9,691 nucleotides of DNA from Planctomycetota bacterium (GCA_024278415.1 JAJRTI010000188.1:1-9691); one strand, 5' to 3'; numbered from the stretch's first letter, positions 1-7,648 are shown. Numbers and translations: made by a program. The notes: generated by a model from the sequence alone, not told the origin.

Positions 1-360
1 CACATCTACCAGGCCAACAGCGACCAGATGGCCAACGCGAACGCGATTCGCGTGGGCCAGGAACTCTTGATCCCCGCTCCCAGCGAGCGCATCCTCGCCG
101 CGGCCGGCCGCAGCACCGCCCCCGCGCCTGCGCCCGCGCCCTCCGAAGTGGCGGCCGCCGTCGCGGCGCCGGCCTCTGCGCCGACCTTCTCCCCGCGCAC
201 GCACAAGGTGCGCAGAGGCGACAGCCTCTGCAAGATCGCCCGCGAATACTACAACGGCGATGAGCGGCTGTGGACCAAGATCCTCTCGGCCAACCGGGAC
301 AAAGTCAAAGACCCCGCGCGTCTGCCCGTTGGCGTCAACCTGGTCATCCCGCCCATCTAG
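1..360 (+). CDS. LysM-domain protein, C-terminal part (5' end outside window)
   Basis: The reading frame is open from base 1 to a TAG at 358-360, giving 119 visible codons; the true start lies to the left. Residues 1-27 are the tail of one LysM repeat (IYQAN, then RVGQELLIP). Residues 28-66 are an Ala/Pro-rich linker. Residues 67-118 form a complete LysM repeat beginning HKVRRGDSLCKIA and ending in the typical VGVNLVIPP. LysM repeats bind N-acetylglucosamine-containing glycans such as peptidoglycan, so the protein is probably exported or envelope-associated. Any catalytic or anchoring domain would be in the missing N-terminal part. The internal ATG at codon 10 lies inside the first LysM repeat and is not a credible start. 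It is followed 96 bp later by mnmA on the same strand; no functional link is evident. The family call is firm, the specific role unknown. Confidence 0.88.
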   Translation, partial: HIYQANSDQMANANAIRVGQELLIPAPSERILAAAGRSTAPAPAPAPSEVAAAVAAPASAPTFSPRTHKVRRGDSLCKIAREYYNGDERLWTKILSANRDKVKDPARLPVGVNLVIPPI

Positions 361-399
361 GCCCAAGGTCCACACTACCGATTCGTTGCGCATGATTCC

Positions 400-442
400 G
401 GGAAGCCGGCCGACAAGCCCTCCCCACTTCTCTCGGCTTCCC
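400..442. repeat. 9-bp perfect inverted repeat upstream of mnmA
   Basis: GGGAAGCCG at 400-408 is exactly complemented by CGGCTTCCC at 434-442, with a 25-nt spacer. It fills most of the gap between the LysM gene and mnmA and ends 3 nt before the mnmA Shine-Dalgarno (AAGGGGTGA, 445-453). It could be a 5'-UTR hairpin affecting mnmA translation, or a processing or termination structure for the upstream gene, although no U-tract follows. The long loop weakens the case for an intrinsic terminator. The inverted repeat is seen directly; the function is guesswork. Confidence 0.55.
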
Positions 443-456
443 ACAAGGGGTGATGC

Positions 457-1494
457 ATGGCCACTCGCATTGCCGTCGCTATGAGCGGAGGCGTCGATAG
501 CACGCTGGGCGCCTGTCTGCTCAAGCAAGAGGGACACGACGTCATCGGGGTCCATATGATTCTGGGGCAACACGCGGTCGATGATTCGGCCCGAGAGGCC
601 GAGCACGCGGCCCAAACGATCGGGGCTCCCTTGCGCGTCATGGACTACCGACGCGACTTTCAGCCCATTGTCGATTACTTCTGCAACTCCTACAACCGGG
701 GCCTCACGCCAAATCCCTGCGTGCGATGCAACCCGCAGGTCAAGTTCAACAAGCTCTGCCAGTTCGCAGACGAAGTGGGAGCGGAGCAAGTCGCAACCGG
801 CCACTACGCGCGCGTCGCCCGACGCGGCGAACGCCTCGCCATCCAACGCGGGCTCGACGCGAGCAAGGACCAGTCCTACGTGCTGCATCGGCTCACGCAG
901 GAGCAACTCGGCCGCATCGTGTTCCCGTTGGGAGATAGGCACAAGACCGACGTGCGCGCACTCGCGAAGCAGTTGGGGCTCGATGTGGCCCACAAGCCGG
1001 GAAGCCAGGAGGTTTGCTTCGCACCCGGCAGAGACCACACGGAACTCCTGCGCGCCATGTGCAAGGACGCAATTCGGCCGGGGCCGATCCTCGACACCGC
1101 GGGCCGAGTCGTCGGAGAGCATCCGGGCATCCAATTCTTCACCATTGGCCAGCGCCGAGGGCTCGGCGTCGCGCTCGGATCACCGAGATACGTGGTCGAG
1201 ATCGATCCTGAACGGAATGCCGTGACCATCGGCACGGCCGAGGAGGCGTTAGGCGACGACGCGCAGGTGGCAAACGCGGTCTGGCAGGCCATTCCGGGGC
1301 TCGACAAGCCGCGCCGCGCGCTCGTGCAGATTCGGTACAATCACACGGCCGTCCCGGCCGTACTCGACCCCCTGGGCGAAGGCCGGGTGCACGTACAGTT
1401 CGACGAACCACAAAGCGCAGTCACGCCCGGCCAAGCCGCGGTCTTTTACGAGGGCGACGTCGTGCTCGGCGGGGGCTGGATCGAGCGGCAATAG
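457..1494 (+). CDS. mnmA: tRNA-specific 2-thiouridylase MnmA
   Basis: MnmA activates U34 of tRNA(Lys), tRNA(Glu) and tRNA(Gln) with ATP and replaces the C2 oxygen with sulfur passed as a persulfide from a cysteine desulfurase system; it is cytoplasmic. The 345 residues are slightly shorter than the roughly 360-370 typical of the family. The ATP PP-loop AMSGGVDST is at residues 8-16. The catalytic Cys is in NPCVRCN (Cys91, with an extra Cys88) and the persulfide-carrying Cys is in SQEVCF (Cys187). Other family signatures are ATGHYAR (113-119), SKDQSYVL (136-143) and TIGQRRGLG (229-237), with a C-terminal beta-barrel to the end. The start is supported by AAGGGGTGA three bases before ATG 457; the Ala-Thr-Arg-Ile-Ala-Val N-terminus leads straight into the first Rossmann strand. 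All key residues are present, so the enzyme should be active. Confidence 0.96.
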   Translation: MATRIAVAMSGGVDSTLGACLLKQEGHDVIGVHMILGQHAVDDSAREAEHAAQTIGAPLRVMDYRRDFQPIVDYFCNSYNRGLTPNPCVRCNPQVKFNKLCQFADEVGAEQVATGHYARVARRGERLAIQRGLDASKDQSYVLHRLTQEQLGRIVFPLGDRHKTDVRALAKQLGLDVAHKPGSQEVCFAPGRDHTELLRAMCKDAIRPGPILDTAGRVVGEHPGIQFFTIGQRRGLGVALGSPRYVVEIDPERNAVTIGTAEEALGDDAQVANAVWQAIPGLDKPRRALVQIRYNHTAVPAVLDPLGEGRVHVQFDEPQSAVTPGQAAVFYEGDVVLGGGWIERQ

Positions 1495-1598
1495 CCGCGG
1501 GCTGAACGAGGGAGACGCGAGCCGCCCCCGCACGCGCACGGGCATCTTCCTGCCCTCCCACCTTTCTGACCCCTACACTTCTGCAAAACCACCCCCCC

Positions 1599-4500
1599 AT
1601 GGCCACTCCCCTCCTGATCGTCTGCCTCGCCCTCGCCGCGCGTGCCCCAGCCCCCCCGACCTTCTACGCGTCCTACGACCACACGCTTGACGCGGACCGC
1701 GCGGCCGGCAACGGCAAGGCCCACGTGCTGCCCAACGCTAAGGTTCCCGATCCGCCGCGCCTCGTGCCCGGCGTGCTCGGCAACGCGGTGCGCGTGGACC
1801 GCCGCGGGCTCAAGTACGACGCCAAAGACAACCTCGACTCCGCGCAAGGGACGATCATGTTCTGGTTTCAGCCGGTCGATTGGTCGGGCGAGGACGGCCT
1901 CATGCACTATCTGTTCGGCACGCCCATGCGGCCGCGCTGCCACATGCTCATCTACCGCTACATGCGCACGAAGAAGAAGATCGGCGGCATTTTCGGCCAG
2001 TTCGCCTTCTACCTCCGCGGCGGTTCGCCGGCCGACGCCAAGCACTCGCTCGTCATTCCGCGCACCCGCGTGTCCGACGCGTGGCGGCCCGGCCAGTGGC
2101 ATCACGTCGCGGCCACGTGGGGCCAGCGCGAGGCGCGGCTCTACGTCGACGCCGCACTCGTGGGCCAAGCCGCCGGCAAGCTCCCCAGCGTCCAGCCGGC
2201 GTTCTTCACGGTCAGCGCAAATGGCGGCGACAAGGGCAACGTGGCCAACCTGATCGACGAGTTCCGCATCTACGGCCGCGTCCTGCGCCTGCCCGAGATC
2301 GCGCGGGACTACGTGCGGGGGAAGCGCGCGTTGATCCAGCGCACAGCGAAGGGCGCAACGCGCCTGCCGGCCGATGAACTCGCGCGTCTGCTCAAGATAG
2401 GCTGCGCATTCCAAGATGGCCTCACCAAACTCTTCGTCCGCGTCGACGCGGTCGAGTGGCCCATTGCAGACCTGTCGCGTCTGCGCGCGTCCATGGCCGT
2501 GAAGGCCGGCCGCGGCGCGACGATCGGCGCAGTCGAGAACGTGGCCCTGTCCGAACTCGCCGTCGCCACGGCCAGGCTCGACGTCGCCGCACTGCCCCCA
2601 GGCAAACATCGGCTCGAAGGCCGGCTGTACGACGCGGCGACAGGAAAGACGCTCGCGTCGTGGTCGAAGGCCATCGAAAAACCTGACGCTCCGTGGCTCG
2701 GCAACGACATCGGCAAGAGCGACGAGCCATGCCCGCCGTTCGAAGCCGTGCGCGTCGATGGCGGCAACGTGCGCGTGTGGGGCAAGCATTACGACGTCGG
2801 CGACGCGTTCCTCTTGAGGCAGGCCGTGGTGCGGCCCGACCCCCGCGCCGCGTTGCACCGGTCGGTGAAACGGTTCTGGCGCGACGCGGCGCTCCTGGCC
2901 GCGCCCATTCGGCTCGCGGGCACAGTCGATGGCAAGCCGATCACGCTCGACACCGCGGACGTGCGGCTCCTCGCCGCGGCCAAGACGCACGCGGTCTTCA
3001 AAGCGACACGCACTGTCGGCAGGCTCACGGCCGCGAGCACGCTCCGCTTCGACGACGACAGCATCGTCACCGCGGACGTGGGCCTTCGCTTCGGCAAGCC
3101 CAGCCGCGTGCGCGACCTGCGGATCGAGATCCCACTCAGCACGGAGTACTGCCGTTGGATGAACTGGACGAGCATGGCCGGCAACCGCGACGCGAGCGGC
3201 GCAGGCGCCATTCCTGAGGGCCAAGGGATCGTGTGGAAGGGAGTGTTCCACCCGCTGCTCTGGCTCGGCGACGACTACCGCGGCTTCGGTTACTTCTGCG
3301 ACAACAGCCGCGGCTGGACCGGCGACCTCACCGCGCCGGGCCGGGTCGCCATCCGCCGCGAGGGCGACTCGACAACCATCGTGCTGCGTCTCGTGCCGGA
3401 CGCGACGCTTGAGCAATGGAGCACGAAGATCAGTTTCATCGCCACGCCGGCGCGGCCGCTGCCGAAGCATTGGCGCGGCATGACCTTGGCCGGGAACTTC
3501 CGCGTGCATCCGGTCGCCTACAAAGAGGGCTGTCCCATCCATGCCGTGTACTGGTGGACGACCGCTTTCTTCGAGCAGAAGCAAAACCACTTCTCGTCCC
3601 CGCGCACCGACACGCTGCGGCTCGACGCGATCAAGAAGGCCATCGCCGCGAGCGGCGACAAGCCCACGAGCCACATGTTCTACACCTACCCCAACAGCTA
3701 CCACCATCCCATCGTGCCGTTCTTCTACAGCGACTGGTGCAACAAGTCCACGGAGGACTTCGTGAGCCTGCTGAGCCAAGGAGACTTGCCGATCTCGACG
3801 CGAGTCGATTGGAACTCGTCGATCAAGGACTGGTGGCTGTGGCAGATGAGCCAGCTCGCGGACCTTGGCGTGGACGGCATCTACTGCGACGACCCGTACA
3901 CGCACCCCAGCTTCAACGACCGCACCGGCACCGCGTTCGTCGGCGAGGACGGCAAGGCGCGCGGCAACTATGGGCTCTACGGCCTGCGCGAATACCTCCG
4001 CAGGCTGCGCACGATGCTGCACCAAAAGGCGAACTACCCGCACATGATTCTGCACATGTCGAACCAACTCACGCTGCCGTTCCAGATCTACTTCGACAGC
4101 TTCGCCAACGGCGAGCACCTCAACCGGCGTCTGAAGCAGCATTACATCGGCAAGCTCAGCACGGACGAGATACGCGCGCAGTACCTCGGCTACCAGTGGG
4201 GCAACATCCCTCTGATCTTGCCCGAACTCGGCGGCAAGTTCCGCAAGAGCCCGGCCGCGACCGAGGAGATGCTGTCGCTCATCCTGCCCCACGACGTGCT
4301 GATCTGGGTTGCGTGGTGCCACGCGGCGACCACCAAAGCGTACAACGCCGCGCTGCAAGACGAGTTCAAGACATGGGCCGACGACTGCACGTTCCTGCCC
4401 TACTGGGAGGCGCGCGACATCATCGCCGGGCAGGACGACACACTCGTCGCAAGCGCGTACGTGCGCGAGAAGTCGGTCCTGTTGATCGTGTCCAACTGGT

Positions 4501-4670
4501 CCGACGAGCCGCGGCAAGCGCGGCTCAAGATCGACTGGGCCACGCTAACCGGCGGCAAGCCCATGCGCACCGCGCAGTGCATGCTCGGCAAGGGCGCAGC
4601 GCAGTTGGCGGGAAACACGGTGGCTGTTGACGTCCCTGCGCGGAACTTGCGGTTGGTCGTTCTCAAGTAA
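1599..4670 (+). CDS. Secreted LamG-like / DUF6067 (GH123-like) putative glycoside hydrolase
   Basis: The protein has 1023 residues. Residues 1-16 are a short hydrophobic stretch (LLIVCLALAA) that looks like a weak Sec signal. Residues about 20-240 look like a LamG/concanavalin A-type jelly roll: GTIMFWF at 84-90, WHHVAATW at 167-174 and DEFRIYGRVL near 220. Such domains often bind carbohydrate. A beta-rich region follows, with a block at 546-566 (WKGVFHP, LWLGDDYRGFGYF) that I associate with DUF6067, a GH123-related family. Residues about 620-930 resemble a TIM barrel, with YWWTT at 651-655 and GVDGIYCDDP at 757-766. Asp764/Asp765, Glu839 and Glu876 are candidate acidic catalytic residues. 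The last ~85 residues look like a small beta-sandwich, as in many glycosidases. ATG 1599 has no Shine-Dalgarno and directly follows seven C residues; no better in-frame start is near. The substrate cannot be told. It converges on the propeller enzyme gene. The glycosidase assignment is by remembered motifs, not by a search. Confidence 0.72.
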   Translation: MATPLLIVCLALAARAPAPPTFYASYDHTLDADRAAGNGKAHVLPNAKVPDPPRLVPGVLGNAVRVDRRGLKYDAKDNLDSAQGTIMFWFQPVDWSGEDGLMHYLFGTPMRPRCHMLIYRYMRTKKKIGGIFGQFAFYLRGGSPADAKHSLVIPRTRVSDAWRPGQWHHVAATWGQREARLYVDAALVGQAAGKLPSVQPAFFTVSANGGDKGNVANLIDEFRIYGRVLRLPEIARDYVRGKRALIQRTAKGATRLPADELARLLKIGCAFQDGLTKLFVRVDAVEWPIADLSRLRASMAVKAGRGATIGAVENVALSELAVATARLDVAALPPGKHRLEGRLYDAATGKTLASWSKAIEKPDAPWLGNDIGKSDEPCPPFEAVRVDGGNVRVWGKHYDVGDAFLLRQAVVRPDPRAALHRSVKRFWRDAALLAAPIRLAGTVDGKPITLDTADVRLLAAAKTHAVFKATRTVGRLTAASTLRFDDDSIVTADVGLRFGKPSRVRDLRIEIPLSTEYCRWMNWTSMAGNRDASGAGAIPEGQGIVWKGVFHPLLWLGDDYRGFGYFCDNSRGWTGDLTAPGRVAIRREGDSTTIVLRLVPDATLEQWSTKISFIATPARPLPKHWRGMTLAGNFRVHPVAYKEGCPIHAVYWWTTAFFEQKQNHFSSPRTDTLRLDAIKKAIAASGDKPTSHMFYTYPNSYHHPIVPFFYSDWCNKSTEDFVSLLSQGDLPISTRVDWNSSIKDWWLWQMSQLADLGVDGIYCDDPYTHPSFNDRTGTAFVGEDGKARGNYGLYGLREYLRRLRTMLHQKANYPHMILHMSNQLTLPFQIYFDSFANGEHLNRRLKQHYIGKLSTDEIRAQYLGYQWGNIPLILPELGGKFRKSPAATEEMLSLILPHDVLIWVAWCHAATTKAYNAALQDEFKTWADDCTFLPYWEARDIIAGQDDTLVASAYVREKSVLLIVSNWSDEPRQARLKIDWATLTGGKPMRTAQCMLGKGAAQLAGNTVAVDVPARNLRLVVLK

Positions 4671-4686
4671 AGCGGGCTTCGCCCGC
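4665..4686 (-). terminator. Candidate intrinsic terminator for the leftward (propeller) gene
   Basis: Read on the - strand, GCGGGC, GAA, GCCCGC (4686 to 4672) forms a perfect GC-only 6-bp stem with a 3-nt loop, followed at once by TTTACTT. This is 110 bp past the stop of the leftward propeller gene, and the U-rich tail overlaps the last codons of the convergent gene. On the + strand no T-run follows directly, so it fits leftward termination better. Confidence 0.5.
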
Positions 4687-4698
4687 AACCCGGGAGTG

Positions 4699-4730
4699 GA
4701 TCCCGAAGCCTCGGGATCGCCTTCCGTTTT
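4699..4730 (+). terminator. Candidate intrinsic terminator for the rightward LamG/DUF6067 gene
   Basis: GATCCCGA (4699-4706), loop AGCC, TCGGGATC (4711-4718) is a perfect 8-bp stem with a tetranucleotide loop, followed by GCCTTCCGTTTT ending in four T at 4727-4730. It lies 28 bp past the TAA of the + strand gene. The T-run starts 8 nt after the stem, so the terminator is imperfect. The hairpin is certain as sequence; its role is inferred from position. Confidence 0.5.
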
Positions 4731-4752
4731 CACCGTACGGCAATGCAAGCAT

Positions 4753-4772
4753 CGGAATGCGCAGGCATTCCG
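4753..4772. repeat. Third perfect hairpin in the convergent intergenic gap
   Basis: CGGAATGC (4753-4760), spacer GCAG, GCATTCCG (4765-4772) is a perfect 8-bp inverted repeat. It sits 23 bp beyond the stop of the leftward gene, counted from its TGA at 4798-4796. No T-run follows the stem in the leftward direction; rightwards a loose CTTCTTGTTTT lies 7 nt further on. It may help protect 3' ends, or belong to a REP-like palindromic repeat family; one copy cannot decide. Confidence 0.45.
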
Positions 4773-4795
4773 CTCCAGCTTCTTGTTTTGACGCG

Positions 4796-7510
4796 TCAGC
4801 GGCTGAGCTTGAGATCCAGCAGCCGAAGCGCACCTGCCGGCACATGCACTGAGACCGCCCCTCCCTGGACCGCAAGCGTCTCCCCGCTGAGCGCATCCGC
4901 CAACTCAGCTATTCGGTAGGGTGCGTTGGCCTTGAGCTTCGCATTCCGGTCGGCCGGCGTGAGGAAACCGGGGTCGACGAGAACCACCCTGTACGTGCCC
5001 TCGCCGGTCTTCCGCGCCATCCAATAGACGCCGGCCGCGGTGAAGGGCAGCTCCGCCGCTCCCTTGGCGAACCGATCCAGGATCTCCGGCTTCGCGTCCT
5101 TCGCGCGGACGCGCCGGCCTCCCTTGAGCATGTGCACGCCGTCCGTGTCGACAGTGTCCTTCGCCCATGCTTGGTGCCCGCTCTCCGGCCACGGCGGCAG
5201 AATCACCGGGAGGCCATAGGGATTTTCGGGGATGACTTGGTGGCCGTATCGCTTCGTGTTCATGAGATACGATGACGCGTAGTAGGGATGCGGCCGCGTC
5301 AGGCCCCAATCGTGGCCGCTGAACAGGCCGTTGCGGGAGAGCGGCGAGATCGCCGCGGGGTCGCGAATGGTCGCGCTGAGCCAGAAGCCATCGGCCGGCT
5401 TCTGCATGCGGAACGCGACCGGCGAGACGCCTACGATCTCCTCCCGCGTCGGCGGCACGACCAAGCCTTTGCCAAGCAGGTGCATGAACGTGTCGAACGC
5501 GAGCAGGCCGGTCTGGCGGAAGCTGAGCGCGCCGACCTCCGTACCGGGCTTTTCCTTGCCGCGGGGGGTGCGGAACACGTACATCATCTTGCCGAGCTTT
5601 AACTCGGTTGCGCCCGCGGCCGCGTAAGCCACGTAGTGCCGTAGCGCACTGTGCGCGTCGCCCAGGTTGTACTCGTACAGCTTGCACGTGCGCAGTTGGT
5701 CGTCGATGAGGTTGAGACCCCAGCGTTGCACCGCGCCCATGCGCCACAGGCCGACCCGCGCGACGAAGTTGAGCTGCGGGCAGCGGCTGTTCGACTCCTC
5801 GACCATGGGCACGATGATGGAACGGTACTTCGGCGCAAAGATGCGGTCCGCGTACTTCTTCACCGCCGGGACCGCGGCCCACCAGAGTTGTTTCTCCATG
5901 AGGTAGAAGCGCTTCTTCTTCTCTAAGCACACGTCCATGACCGGCAGCATGAAGCCGTCGATGAACGAATCGATCTGCGCGACGAGTTTAGGGTTGCCGT
6001 CCTTGAAATGCGACACGGGGTGCGAGTTCTCGTGCATCATGATGCCACGGCAAGTCGTGGGCGCCGCGTCGAGCCAGCGGCGCACCATCCCCACGCTCAT
6101 GAACGGATCGAGCCCGTGCGCGACCGCGAGCACGTGCGTCGCGTGCGCGCGCTCCAGCCGGCTTGCGATCTGGAGCAGTTCCTCGACCGGCAGCTCCTTG
6201 CCCTGGCCCTTGTAGCCCGGCTCGCGGTATTGCACGAACGCGTTGAAGCGCAGGTTCTTGTAGGGATACGCCGCACGGAAGTCGTTGAGTTGCCGCGCGA
6301 CCCAGCCCATCTGTTTCAGCGGCGGACTGCCGCCGGAGATCCAGATGTCGTACGTGCGGTCCGGCAGATTCGGGTCCGCCGGCGCGGCCAGCACCTGCGC
6401 CCGCAGCGTGGCTAGGTTCGCGTTGATCGTGTTGATGTAGCCGTACTCCGGCTTGAACGCCGCGAACTCGTCGCGGCCTCCGCGCGTGAACGTCAACGCA
6501 TAGAGGTTGCGGTCGGCTCCCACGACCGAGCCGAGCACGATTTCGTTTGAGGGCGTGCGGTGGCCGGCAAGGGTCGTGAAGTAGGTGAAATCGCACGCCT
6601 GCTGATACACGCGCTTGCCCTGCGCGTTGAAGACGCTGAGCTGGGGACCGAAGAGCACGGCCATCTCCTGCCGGCCGTCGTTGTCCATGTCGACCGGCTC
6701 CGCCTCGGCCATCGTGTACCCGCGACTCCTCGTGAACGCGGGCTTCTGCTGCCAGAGCGTCTTCCCGTCGCCATCGAGCAACTCGACCCGATCGCTCGTG
6801 GCGAGCACCTCCTGTTGGCCATCGCCGTCCGCGTCCCAGAGCGCGAGATCGCGCATGAACCGGCGCTTGTAGTTTCGACTGTTCCAGATCGTTTTGCCCG
6901 TGCGCGGGTCGATCAGGCGCACGACGCCGAAGCCGTTCGTCATGCACAGCTCGTTCGCGGAGTCGCCGGCCACGTCGCCGATGGCAAGGTTGTTGATCGC
7001 CTCGATATTGGGCGCCACCTTGATAGGAATTGTCTTGAGCTTCTTGCCCTTGGCGCTGAGGATGTAGAGCGTCATGTCCTCGCCGCCACACACGACTTGC
7101 ACGTCTTGGCGGCCGAGCATTCGCCCAGCCGCTACCGCATGCAAGGGCGCGCCACTGGCGAACTTCCACAGCAGCTTGCCTGTTGGCGAGAAGACATGGA
7201 GGAACAACGACGCGGACGTGGCGAGCACTTCCGGCCGGCCATCGCCGTCCAGGTCCGCCGTGGTCAGGCAGTACGGGAAGCCGCCAAGGTCCGCGGTCCA
7301 GAGTGTCTTGCCCGCGGCTCGGTCGAGGCAGGTGAGTTCGCCATCGTACCCGGCGTAGATGGCTTCATCACGCCCGTCGCCGTTGAGGTCGGCGAGCGTC
7401 ACTTGCCAGGCCGGTGTGCGCGTGGGCACAGGCTCGAGGGTAGCCGATGGTTGGCCGGCCGCGGCCGCGCACAAGACGACTGGGGCGAAGAGACTCACGA
7501 ACGTTCGCAT
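4796..7510 (-). CDS. Secreted FG-GAP beta-propeller protein with large C-terminal putative catalytic domain (GH150-like architecture)
   Basis: The protein has 904 residues from the chosen start. Residues 1-19 are a clear signal peptide (MRTFVSLFAPVVLCAAAAG). Residues about 35-345 are an FG-GAP/VCBS-type propeller with five Asp-rich, probably Ca-binding loops: DLNGDGRDE (41-49), DLDGDGRPE (86-94), the degenerate DVAGDSANE (179-187), DADGDGQQE (226-234) and DMDNDGRQE (274-282). PQQ-like blade strands such as GKTLW lie between them. Residues about 365-830 form a large domain I cannot place firmly, with MMHENSHPVSH (491-501), PMVEESNSR (568-576) and SGHDWGLTRPHPYY (731-744). The end looks like a beta-sandwich. 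A propeller before a large C-terminal enzyme domain is the architecture known for GH150 lambda-carrageenases, which makes a polysaccharide-degrading role plausible but unproven. The start at 7510 is preferred over an in-frame ATG at 7552 because AGGA lies 7 nt upstream and the signal peptide follows directly. It probably follows the Gfo/Idh gene in an operon (135-bp gap). Confidence 0.75.
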   Translation of the reverse strand: MRTFVSLFAPVVLCAAAAGQPSATLEPVPTRTPAWQVTLADLNGDGRDEAIYAGYDGELTCLDRAAGKTLWTADLGGFPYCLTTADLDGDGRPEVLATSASLFLHVFSPTGKLLWKFASGAPLHAVAAGRMLGRQDVQVVCGGEDMTLYILSAKGKKLKTIPIKVAPNIEAINNLAIGDVAGDSANELCMTNGFGVVRLIDPRTGKTIWNSRNYKRRFMRDLALWDADGDGQQEVLATSDRVELLDGDGKTLWQQKPAFTRSRGYTMAEAEPVDMDNDGRQEMAVLFGPQLSVFNAQGKRVYQQACDFTYFTTLAGHRTPSNEIVLGSVVGADRNLYALTFTRGGRDEFAAFKPEYGYINTINANLATLRAQVLAAPADPNLPDRTYDIWISGGSPPLKQMGWVARQLNDFRAAYPYKNLRFNAFVQYREPGYKGQGKELPVEELLQIASRLERAHATHVLAVAHGLDPFMSVGMVRRWLDAAPTTCRGIMMHENSHPVSHFKDGNPKLVAQIDSFIDGFMLPVMDVCLEKKKRFYLMEKQLWWAAVPAVKKYADRIFAPKYRSIIVPMVEESNSRCPQLNFVARVGLWRMGAVQRWGLNLIDDQLRTCKLYEYNLGDAHSALRHYVAYAAAGATELKLGKMMYVFRTPRGKEKPGTEVGALSFRQTGLLAFDTFMHLLGKGLVVPPTREEIVGVSPVAFRMQKPADGFWLSATIRDPAAISPLSRNGLFSGHDWGLTRPHPYYASSYLMNTKRYGHQVIPENPYGLPVILPPWPESGHQAWAKDTVDTDGVHMLKGGRRVRAKDAKPEILDRFAKGAAELPFTAAGVYWMARKTGEGTYRVVLVDPGFLTPADRNAKLKANAPYRIAELADALSGETLAVQGGAVSVHVPAGALRLLDLKLSR

Positions 7511-7517
7511 AGTGAAA

Positions 7518-7521
7518 TCCT
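7518..7521 (-). promoter_or_regulatory. Ribosome binding site fixing the propeller-gene start
   Basis: On the - strand AGGA stands 7 nt before ATG 7510. It supports this start over the in-frame ATG 14 codons upstream at 7552, which would put a charged 14-residue extension ahead of the signal peptide. Confidence 0.6.
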
Positions 7522-7630
7522 GGCGGCTGATTCGAAGAACAGAGGGCAACACGAGCGGGCGCGGCCGGCACGAGCTGCGTTTCGTGCGCGATCCTGAATA
7601 CTGATGAAGCTGGGGGCGCTCTCGGCTTGC

Positions 7631-7648
7631 TGAGGCTCGCGGGCCTCA
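7631..7648. repeat. Inverted repeat overlapping the Gfo/Idh stop codon
   Basis: TGAGGC (7631-7636), spacer TCGCGG, GCCTCA (7643-7648). Read on the - strand the first arm contains the TGA stop of the oxidoreductase gene. No T-run follows on either strand, so termination between the two - strand genes is not supported; a translation-linked or stabilising hairpin is possible. Confidence 0.35.

Noticed and set aside
106..180. GC-rich short repeats in the LysM gene as a DNA repeat element
   Set aside because: They encode the Ala/Pro linker between two LysM repeats and are explained by codon bias.
1540..1555. GGGCA-TCTTCC-TGCCC hairpin after mnmA as a terminator
   Set aside because: Only 5 bp in the stem and no T-run directly after it; expected by chance in this base composition.
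1446..4517. A 1023-codon open frame antisense to the LamG/DUF6067 gene, exactly as long as that gene
   Set aside because: Its translation is Arg/Ala/Val/Glu-rich low-complexity sequence without domains, signal or ribosome binding site. The sense gene is GC-rich at third positions and avoids TTA, CTA and TCA codons, which leaves the antisense frame open. The equal length is a coincidence.
5988..7169. 393-codon - strand frame overlapping the propeller gene in another phase
   Set aside because: Arg/Ala/Gly-rich out-of-frame translation; only the overlapping 904-residue frame carries signal peptide and FG-GAP motifs.
6560..7597. 345-codon + strand frame over the propeller gene
   Set aside because: It is a mirror of a GC-rich coding region; the repeated Asp-rich loops on the other strand identify the real frame.
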